Shown here: piece after piece, positions 1-4,426 of the stretch
How the letters are laid out: the number at the start of each line of letters is the position of its first letter
Numbering within the stretch: the first letter of the stretch is position 1
From: Desulfatirhabdium butyrativorans
GTDB taxonomy: Bacteria; Desulfobacterota; Desulfobacteria; Desulfobacterales; JAIFKL01
DNA length: 5,884 bases
NCBI GenBank assembly: GCA_022736535.1
Contig: DZCT01000326.1
Coordinates: forward strand, 1 to 5,884
Direction of reading: 5' to 3'
Position numbers and translations under genes: made by a program
The notes under the pieces: generated by a model
Seen by the model: only the letters and a program-made list of their open reading frames with translations
Databases searched by the model: none
What the model was told of the DNA's origin: nothing

Positions 1-243
1 GCCCTTTGCGAGCTTTGCGAGAACTTTTTTTATCTCTCGCAAAGAACGCAGAGAACGCAAAGAATTTTTTTTATTTGACTTTTCCGCTTTGCGCCCTTTG
101 CGAGCTTTGCGAGAACTTTTTTTATCTCTCGCAAAGAACGCAGAGAAACGCAAAGAATTTTTTTTATTTAACTTTTCCGCTTTGCGTCCTTTGCGAGCTT
201 TGCGAGAACTTTTTTTATCTCTGGCAGAGAACGCATAGAAAAC
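1..243. repeat. Tandem array of a 92-93 bp palindromic repeat unit
   Basis: Unit boundaries fall at 1, 93 and 186, giving two full copies of 92 and 93 bp and a third that decays after about 235. The second copy differs from the first by one extra A and a single base change. Each unit is an imperfect palindrome. In copy 2 the arm at 87-114 (three TTTGCG blocks) pairs with 127-155 (TCTCGCAAAG, then two CGCA/GCAAAG blocks) across a T-rich loop. The innermost 10 bp, CTTTGCGAGA against TCTCGCAAAG, is perfect in copies 1 and 2. The array runs off the left edge, so its full length is unknown. It lies just downstream of pyrE. It resembles the dispersed non-coding repeats common in large environmental proteobacterial genomes. 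The open frame through it encodes only a reiterated peptide and is not counted as a gene. Confidence 0.9.
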
Positions 244-258
244 AGATAATTGACGTAC

Positions 259-825
259 TCAGACCCTGCCTGCACGGCTGACAAACTCAAAAAGCTCATC
301 TTTTGAAACAATCACCGAAATATCATCCACATATTGACGAATATTTTCAAGTCCGCCCTCCTGCCGGTCCACGAGAATGACCGCCTTCACCACTTCCAAT
401 CCTTCGGAACGCGCCCGTTCAACAGCTTTGACCGTGGAGCCGCCGGTGGTTGCCACATCGTCAATAATGGCAACCCGCTCGCCCGGGGTCATATCGCCTT
501 CGATCCATTTGACAATGCCGTGATCTTTCTGTATCTTCCGTATGGAAAAGGCTTTTATAGGATGGGCATTCAGTTCGGAGGCAAAAGCTGTTGCGATGGC
601 AAGGGGATCCGCACCGAAGGTCAGTCCGCCCACCCCCGTGACATTGACATTTCTGATCGCATCGAATATAAGATGTCCGGCAAGAAACATGCCTCTGGGA
701 CTCAGCGTTGTGGGTTTGCAGTTGATGTAAAAACGGCTCATTCTGCCGGAAACCAATTTGAAAACCGGCTCGCTGCTGTATTTGAAAGATTTCTGACACA
801 GAATTTGAATAAGTTCCTGTTTCAT
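259..825 (-). CDS. pyrE: Orotate phosphoribosyltransferase
   Basis: PyrE joins orotate to PRPP to make orotidine 5'-monophosphate, the fifth step of cytoplasmic de novo pyrimidine synthesis. The 188-residue product is close to the usual length of short bacterial PyrE proteins. The PRPP-binding signature VAIIDDVATTGGS is at residues 118-130, with the paired acidic residues D122-D123. The mobile catalytic loop RKIQKDHG is at 96-103. The N-terminal segment FKLVSGRMSRFYINCK (22-37) matches the substrate-side SGR.S.Y/F region of the family. The ATG at 825 is preceded by AAAAGG with a short four-base spacer, and the stop is TGA. The gene stands alone: it diverges from ftsE and no other pyrimidine gene is in the window. 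Downstream it runs into the palindromic array, and no classical terminator is visible. All key motifs are intact. Confidence 0.96.
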   Translation of the reverse strand: MKQELIQILCQKSFKYSSEPVFKLVSGRMSRFYINCKPTTLSPRGMFLAGHLIFDAIRNVNVTGVGGLTFGADPLAIATAFASELNAHPIKAFSIRKIQKDHGIVKWIEGDMTPGERVAIIDDVATTGGSTVKAVERARSEGLEVVKAVILVDRQEGGLENIRQYVDDISVIVSKDELFEFVSRAGRV

Positions 826-867
826 TTTGCCTTTTATATTTTCGGAACACGAAAGCGCAACGTCTGT

Positions 868-956
868 TTTTTTTTATGTTTCGGTGAAAATGCGAAAAGC
901 TTTCTTATCTTTCATGTCTTTCATCATTTTCGTGTTTTCGTGTTTTCGTGTTTCAG
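868..956. repeat. A/T-rich imperfect palindrome with TTTTCGTG tandem repeats
   Basis: Three exact copies of TTTTCGTG stand head to tail at 927-950. The left part (885-899, GAAAATGCGAAAAGC) is nearly the reverse complement of the same motif (GAAAACACGAAAA), so the stretch can fold back on itself around the TTTCATGTCTTTCATC region. It lies upstream of pyrE, about 60-130 bases before its start codon. It looks like another dispersed, non-coding repeat. No coding capacity or clear promoter was recognised in it. Confidence 0.5.
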
Positions 957-988
957 TTTTCGTTTTATTGTTGATTTTAAGATCATAA

Positions 989-1129
989 TCAGGTAAAAAG
1001 CCTTCACTGAAATGGAAGAAGCATGTTTTATGGGAATTCAGTGAAGGCTTTGAGCAGGAAAAACTGATGACAGCACTTCCTGAACTCGAAATGTTTCATA
1101 TCAATAAATTTCAGACAGGTCAATTATAA
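989..1129 (+). other. Possible tail of a lost reading frame
   Basis: A frame open from 989 to the TAA at 1127-1129 reads like a protein end. Its last part, LMTALPELEMFHINKFQTGQL, begins at 1064. It has no supported start: the nearest in-frame stop upstream is at 986, and the first in-frame ATG is at 1067. The composition is more protein-like than the surrounding repeats, but I do not recognise a family and no function is proposed. It may be a decayed gene end or chance. Confidence 0.15.
997..1051. repeat. Perfect 15-bp inverted repeat (long hairpin) between pyrE and ftsE
   Basis: AAAGCCTTCACTGAA at 997-1011 is the exact reverse complement of 1037-1051, with a 25-base loop. Read on the minus strand the stem is followed by TTTTT, so it could act as an intrinsic terminator for minus-strand transcription, shielding pyrE from antisense transcripts of the ftsE leader. 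Read on the plus strand only three T residues follow, so it is a weak terminator in that direction. Its role is an inference; the inverted repeat itself is certain. Confidence 0.7.
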
Positions 1130-1134
1130 AAATA

Positions 1135-1200
1135 GGGGCATGCCGGCGGCGTGACCCGGCAAGAAGGTTCACCTCAGTCCCCAGCGAAGACCGGGAACGG
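1135..1200 (+). other. GC-rich hairpin-forming segment in the ftsE leader
   Basis: This GC-rich block sits between A/T-rich flanks. GGGG (1135-1138) can close with CCCC (1179-1182) around GCCGG/CCGGC (1142-1146 with 1156-1160) and a small AGG/CCT stem (1165-1167 with 1172-1174). A CCG-GGAA-CGG hairpin with a GNRA-type loop follows at 1191-1200. CCCGG (1155-1159) can alternatively pair with CCGGG (1191-1195), so two exclusive folds are possible. No known riboswitch or RNA family was recognised. It may be a structured mRNA leader of ftsE, or another repeat remnant. Confidence 0.25.
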
Positions 1201-1236
1201 GTAAACAGAAATAAGGGAGAAAGCGTCAATCCGTCC

Positions 1237-1241
1237 GGAGG
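1237..1241 (+). promoter_or_regulatory. Shine-Dalgarno GGAGG that decides the ftsE start
   Basis: GGAGG is a strong ribosome binding site. It ends six bases before the in-frame ATC at 1248 and is the only good site ahead of the conserved FtsE N-terminus. It is 78 bases before the first canonical in-frame start, the TTG at 1320, so it cannot serve that codon directly. It is the main reason for placing the ftsE start at 1248. Confidence 0.6.
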
Positions 1242-1247
1242 TTTGCA

Positions 1248-1946
1248 ATCGAGTTTAACAACAAAAGTCCTATTATCCGTATATTTCATGTTCATAAGCG
1301 TTATGACGCAAAAAATGCTTTGATTGACGTGAGTTTTGATATATATGAGAATGAATTTGTTTTTATCACCGGTCCCAGCGGAGCAGGAAAAACCACGCTG
1401 ATGAAACTGCTGTATCTCGGAGAACCGGTGTCAGAAGGACAGATTGTCGTGGATGGTTTTAACCTGTCGAGAATTTCCCGAAAACGGATACCGATGCTGA
1501 GAAGAAAATTCGGCATTATATTTCAGGATTACAAGCTGATCCCCACCAAAAACGTCTTTGACAATATTGCGCTTGCATTGGAAGCCGCGGGAACGAAAAG
1601 CCGTTTAGTCGGAAAAAAGGTCAGAAGCGTGCTGAGAACGGTGGGCATGGAAGGCAAACTCAAATCTTTTCCCCCGGGGCTGTCCGGGGGCGAACAGCAG
1701 CGCATCGCTGTCGCAAGGGCGATTGCCGGCGATCCCCGCATCATCATTGCCGATGAACCTACCGGAAGTCTGGATGCGGAATCCGCAAAGGTGATTTTCG
1801 GGCTTCTGAAAAGTTTTCACGAGCGGGGCGGAACCGTCATCGTCGCGACCCATGACACCGAACTTATCCGCAAAACCGGCGGCCGGGTCATTCTTCTGGA
1901 ACAGGGCCGTCTGCAATCCTCAACCCTTATCCCGAAGCCTGCCTGA
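1248..1946 (+). CDS. ftsE: Cell division ATP-binding protein FtsE (non-canonical start)
   Basis: FtsE is the cytoplasmic ATPase of the FtsEX complex, a MacB-type ABC system that drives septal wall hydrolysis rather than transport. Numbered from 1248 (232 residues), it has an A-loop tyrosine at Y19 (VHKRY), Walker A GPSGAGKT at 42-49, the Q-loop glutamine at 93 (IIFQDYKL), signature LSGGEQQR at 145-152, Walker B IIIADE at 165-170 and the switch histidine at 202 (ATHD). All catalytic motifs are intact. The first canonical in-frame start is TTG 1320, which would give 208 residues and remove the first strand and A-loop. FtsE is normally about 220-230 residues. The homologous frame is open back to 1215 with no ATG, GTG or TTG, so the start is placed at ATC 1248 behind GGAGG. 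ATT 1272 is another possibility, as is a sequence error. The stop overlaps the ftsX start (TGATG), implying translational coupling. Confidence 0.93.
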   Translation: MEFNNKSPIIRIFHVHKRYDAKNALIDVSFDIYENEFVFITGPSGAGKTTLMKLLYLGEPVSEGQIVVDGFNLSRISRKRIPMLRRKFGIIFQDYKLIPTKNVFDNIALALEAAGTKSRLVGKKVRSVLRTVGMEGKLKSFPPGLSGGEQQRIAVARAIAGDPRIIIADEPTGSLDAESAKVIFGLLKSFHERGGTVIVATHDTELIRKTGGRVILLEQGRLQSSTLIPKPA

Positions 1947-2863
1947 TGCTGCAATTTTTCAGAAGAGCCTTAGGTGATATTTTGGCAAACCGTTTTCTGA
2001 ACACGGTGACAGTCATCACTATTGCCCTGTCCGTGCTGATAATCGGCGTGTTTGCGCTGTTTTTCATCAATGCCGACGCACTCATGGATTCATGGAAAAA
2101 AGGCATCCGCATCATGGCATATCTTGATTCGGCGACGCCGGAACAGAAAATTTCAGAGATAAAAGCTTCTGTTGAGCGAATAAAAGGGATTGAAAGCGTC
2201 CGTTTCATATCCAAAAAGGAAGCCCTTGAACAGTTGAAAAGTCAGATGACACATCAGTCCTCTCTGTTTGAAAACCTGAAGGAAAACCCGCTGCCTGATG
2301 CTTTTGAAATTCAGATGGCGGAGCTTTCCCGCAATCGGGAAGATTTTGAGGCGGCTGCAAGCCGGATTGCAGCGCTCCCCTCGGTGCAAGAAGTGGAGTA
2401 CGGGCAAAAATGGCTGGAGCGATTCAGCGACATGCTGAATCTGTTCAAAGCCGCAGGATATGCGATGGGCGGGCTTTTTTTTCTGGCTGCTGTTTTTTTT
2501 GTGGCAAATACCATCCGCTTGGTGATATATTCCCGACGTGATGAAATTGAAATCATGCGTCTGGTCGGCGCGTCCGAGAGTTTTATCAAAGACCCTTTTT
2601 ATATTCAGAGTCTGATACAGGGCGCCATCGGCGGAATGATCGGAACAGGCGCGCTGTTTGCGGTTTTCAGATTTGTAACGGGTGAATGGCGATTGGAAAT
2701 CGGAAATTGGAAATTGGAAACCGCGTCGAATTTCAATTTTCTGTTTTCAAATTTTCACCTCCGCTTTCTTCCGTCGGAAGTTCTCGCAGGGATTCTGCTG
2801 GGGAGTATGTTTGTGGGATGGTTAGGCTGTTATCTTTCTCTCAAACAGTTTCTGAAATTGTAA
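1946..2863 (+). CDS. ftsX: Cell division protein FtsX, permease-like subunit
   Basis: FtsX is the membrane partner of FtsE. It passes ATP-driven movement to a periplasmic activator of wall hydrolases. The 305 residues show the family layout: an amphipathic cytoplasmic start, TM1 at about 17-42, an extracytoplasmic domain at about 43-168, TM2 at 169-192, TM3 at 216-243 and TM4 at 277-300. The MacB/FtsX coupling segment SRRDEIEIMRLVGAS (196-210) follows TM2. The ATG shares one base with the ftsE stop. No strong ribosome binding site precedes it, so translation is probably coupled to ftsE. Oddly, residues about 246-271, in the loop between TM3 and TM4, are encoded by a palindromic repeat (2681-2759). 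They read like translated repeat (EWRLEIGNWKLE) rather than FtsX. The frame is kept and TM4 is complete, so the protein is probably functional. Confidence 0.95.
   Translation: MLQFFRRALGDILANRFLNTVTVITIALSVLIIGVFALFFINADALMDSWKKGIRIMAYLDSATPEQKISEIKASVERIKGIESVRFISKKEALEQLKSQMTHQSSLFENLKENPLPDAFEIQMAELSRNREDFEAAASRIAALPSVQEVEYGQKWLERFSDMLNLFKAAGYAMGGLFFLAAVFFVANTIRLVIYSRRDEIEIMRLVGASESFIKDPFYIQSLIQGAIGGMIGTGALFAVFRFVTGEWRLEIGNWKLETASNFNFLFSNFHLRFLPSEVLAGILLGSMFVGWLGCYLSLKQFLKL
2681..2759. repeat. Palindromic GGAAATTGG-type repeat inside ftsX
   Basis: The arms GGTGAA (2681-2686) and TTCACC (2754-2759) bracket an imperfect palindrome. AAATTGGAAATT (2704-2715) pairs with AATTTCAATTTT (2729-2740) around the loop GGAAACCGCGTCG. 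The left arm is an iteration of GGAAATTGGAAATCGG-like blocks. The intergenic repeat at 4315-4402 has the same vocabulary and folding, so both belong to one family. The ftsX frame passes through without a stop, adding about 26 residues between TM3 and TM4. Confidence 0.75.
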
Positions 2864-2870
2864 ATGTTGC

Positions 2871-3060
2871 GCCCGTTCCTACGCGGAGCGTCAATGGCAT
2901 TAAGTTAAGAGAAAAATGTAAAAAAATGTAGGTTGGGGTGAGCTTGCGAACCCCAACAGACACCTGCCGGATGATGTCGGGGTTCGCAGGCTCACCCCGA
3001 CCTACGGAATTATACGGAATTGTCAGCTTGACGGCATTGACGAGGAGCGTGGGACAGGAT
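2871..3060. repeat. Large (about 190 bp) coaxial imperfect palindrome filling the ftsX-envC gap
   Basis: 2871-2908 aligns without gaps to the reverse complement of 3023-3060 at 24 of 38 positions, including shared blocks ACGC, CGTCAATG and AAG. The symmetry axis (about 2965.5) coincides within one base with that of the much better conserved inner REP pair at 2928-3005. The whole intergenic region therefore looks like one MITE-like or composite palindromic element with an eroded outer arm. It contains no gene or transposase. Confidence 0.55.
2928..3005. repeat. Inverted REP pair (BIME/REPIN-like) with GTAG feet
   Basis: Two 31-bp arms, 2928-2958 and 2975-3005, are reverse complements with three transition differences and a 16-base spacer. 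Each arm can also fold alone. GTTGGGGT (2932-2939) pairs with ACCCCAAC (2950-2957), and GTCGGGGT (2976-2983) pairs with ACCCCGAC (2994-3001), each with a 10-base loop. The left arm starts with GTAG and the right ends with CTAC. A GTAG-type tetranucleotide at the foot of a small hairpin is the known hallmark of REP sequences moved by REP-associated tyrosine (Y1/HUH) transposases. No such transposase gene is in the window. The hairpin may also reduce read-through or stabilise the ftsX mRNA end, but no T-tract follows. Confidence 0.88.
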
Positions 3061-3105
3061 AAGGCGGCGCTCTCATTCGGAACACAGTGAGGAATCTCTA
3101 AGGAC

Positions 3106-3111
3106 AGGTGA
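3106..3111 (+). promoter_or_regulatory. Ribosome binding site AGGTGA supporting the envC ATG start
   Basis: AGGTGA matches the anti-Shine-Dalgarno sequence over six bases and ends eight bases before the ATG at 3120. The earlier in-frame GTG at 3108 overlaps this site and would rely on AAGGA (3100-3104) with a spacer of only three bases. The ATG is therefore the better start, and it gives a cleaner signal peptide beginning MKKTGF. Confidence 0.6.
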
Positions 3112-3119
3112 CGACAAAA

Positions 3120-4316
3120 ATGAAAAAAACAGGCTTTTGCGCTAAAATCAGTTTGTCTGCTTTGATTGCAGGCGGAATCCTGCTGTCTTGCGTCGCGGGT
3201 CTTTTCGCTTCACAGATTGATGTGAAAATTAAAGATTTCAAAAAAGAAGCAGCGGAAATCAGGAGTGAGATAAAAGACAATAAAGCCGAAATACAGGACT
3301 GCGCTGAAAAAGAAAAAAAAATTATCAATAACCTGAACATCATAGAGCATGAACTCAGCAAAGCGGAAAAGCAGGTGACGTTTATCCGCTCCCAGACAGC
3401 CTCGCTGGAAGAAAAAATAAAAGAAGCCCAAACCGCGTCCGACAGTCTGAAAAAACAGATTCAGGTCAGTGAAAAATATGCTTCCCGGCGGATGGTGGCG
3501 CTTTACAAGCTGAACCATATAGGAGAAATGCAGCTTCTTGCATCGGCAGATTCTGTAAGCGACTTTTTTCAGCGGAAAACCGCGCTGAAACGCGTCCTTG
3601 AATACGACAGCGATGTTTTGGGAAGTCTGGCTGAAAAAAAAGCGGCGCTTCAGAAACTGTCGGACAGTCTGAGGGAACAGAAAAAAGAAAAACTTTTGCT
3701 GGAAACAACTTGTAAAAAAGAAATCGGGAATATATCTTCTAAGAAAAAAGAAAGATCAAAACTGCTTTCAGAAGTCCGCAGCCGGAAATTTCTGAAACTG
3801 GCATCGGTGACATCTTTACAGCAGGCTGCAAACGATTTAGATAAAAAAATAAAAGATTTGATGAAAGAACTGCTGAAACGGAAACAGAAGGAAAGCATGA
3901 AAACCGGAAAATTCGCCGCTTCCAAAGGCGTGCTGAATCTGCCGGTAAAAGGCGAAATTGTTTCTTTTTTCGGTCCCTATCGAAATACCGAATTCAATGT
4001 GATGAATTTCCAAAGCGGGATTGATATAAAAGCCAACCGGGGCGAAGCCATTCATGCGGTATGCGAAGGAGAAGTGATCTTTTCGGACTGGTTCAAAGGC
4101 TACGGCAATATGATTATCATTGATCACGGAAATCGCTATTGCACGCTGTATGCACACGCGGACAAGGTTTTCAAAAAAGAGGGCGATCATGCGGCAAAAG
4201 GAGAAGTCATTGCCACTGTGGGCGAAACCGGCTCCACCGAAGGTCCCCGTCTGCATTTTGAACTGCGTCACCACGGAAGGTCTGTGGATCCGCTGAAATG
4301 GCTCAGAAAAGGGTGA
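3120..4316 (+). CDS. envC: EnvC-like murein hydrolase activator (coiled coil plus degenerate LytM/M23 domain)
   Basis: Proteins of this type hang in the periplasm from FtsX and activate N-acetylmuramoyl-L-alanine amidases for daughter-cell separation. Numbered from the ATG (398 residues), a basic, hydrophobic signal sequence spans 1-30. LLSC ending at C24 is a possible lipobox, and A30 is an alternative signal peptidase I site. A long charged coiled coil follows (about 32-270), then a LytM domain at about 279-395. In active M23 peptidases the zinc and catalytic residues are H..D, H in Y.H, and H.H. Here the first is Q298-SGI-D302, the second YAH is kept (H346), and the third is R377-L-H379. 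Two of five key histidines are replaced, which points to an activator rather than an enzyme. The adjacent ftsEX supports this. The symbol is by role; GTG 3108 would add four residues. Confidence 0.9.
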   Translation: MKKTGFCAKISLSALIAGGILLSCVAGLFASQIDVKIKDFKKEAAEIRSEIKDNKAEIQDCAEKEKKIINNLNIIEHELSKAEKQVTFIRSQTASLEEKIKEAQTASDSLKKQIQVSEKYASRRMVALYKLNHIGEMQLLASADSVSDFFQRKTALKRVLEYDSDVLGSLAEKKAALQKLSDSLREQKKEKLLLETTCKKEIGNISSKKKERSKLLSEVRSRKFLKLASVTSLQQAANDLDKKIKDLMKELLKRKQKESMKTGKFAASKGVLNLPVKGEIVSFFGPYRNTEFNVMNFQSGIDIKANRGEAIHAVCEGEVIFSDWFKGYGNMIIIDHGNRYCTLYAHADKVFKKEGDHAAKGEVIATVGETGSTEGPRLHFELRHHGRSVDPLKWLRKG

Positions 4317-4402
4317 TTCGGAAATTGAAAATCGGAAATCGGAAAATCAGGTTCGGTGACTTATAAAATAAATTTCCGATTGCCGGTTTCAATTTTTCAA
4401 TC
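4315..4402. repeat. Palindromic GGAAATTGG-type repeat between envC and ctpA
   Basis: The left arm (about 4315-4347, GATTCGGAAATTGAAAATCG onward) matches the reverse complement of the right arm (about 4370-4402) over some 32 bases with few mismatches and one gap. The loop contains CTTATAAAATAA. The first two bases of the arm are the last two of the envC TGA stop, so the element abuts or supplies the stop codon. Sequence and structure match the copy inside ftsX. It has no T-tract typical of an intrinsic terminator and may act only as mRNA structure between the two genes. Confidence 0.8.
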
Positions 4403-4417
4403 TTTCAATAAATATTT

Positions 4418-4423
4418 AAGGAG
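4418..4423 (+). promoter_or_regulatory. Ribosome binding site AAGGAG before ctpA with twin ATG codons
   Basis: AAGGAG ends three bases before ATG 4427 and six bases before a second, adjacent ATG at 4430. The second spacing is closer to the usual optimum, so initiation may occur mainly at 4430, shortening the protein by one methionine. Confidence 0.7.
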
Positions 4424-4426
4424 CTT

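Noticed and set aside
1..243. CRISPR array
   Set aside because: The whole 92-bp unit repeats, with no unique spacers of constant length between short repeats.
6..281. 91-residue plus-strand open frame over the left-edge repeats
   Set aside because: It encodes only a reiterated peptide dictated by the 92-bp repeat and has no ribosome binding site or domain.
334..996. 220-residue plus-strand open frame opposite pyrE
   Set aside because: It is the antisense of an unmistakable pyrE gene, and its end runs into low-complexity A/T-rich repeat.
1102..1130. Promoter for ftsE with TATAAA at 1125-1130
   Set aside because: The TATAAA is good, but no acceptable -35 lies 16-18 bases upstream.
1135..1182. 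tRNA-like element (GGGGC start, GGTTCA, CCCCA end)
   Set aside because: It is far too short, with no D-arm or anticodon arm; the resemblance is limited to a few bases.
1101..1295. 64-residue minus-strand frame upstream of ftsE
   Set aside because: It overlaps the ftsE N-terminal coding region and the leader, has no recognisable domain, and is explained as a shadow frame.
1320..1946. ftsE starting at TTG 1320
   Set aside because: That start removes the first strand and the A-loop tyrosine, has no ribosome binding site at a suitable distance, and gives a protein shorter than the family.
3028..3065. Sigma-70-like promoter before envC (TTGACG twice, then GATAAG)
   Set aside because: The -10 match is poor and the spacing is only 15 bases for the better pair; the boxes also fall in the outer arm of the palindrome.
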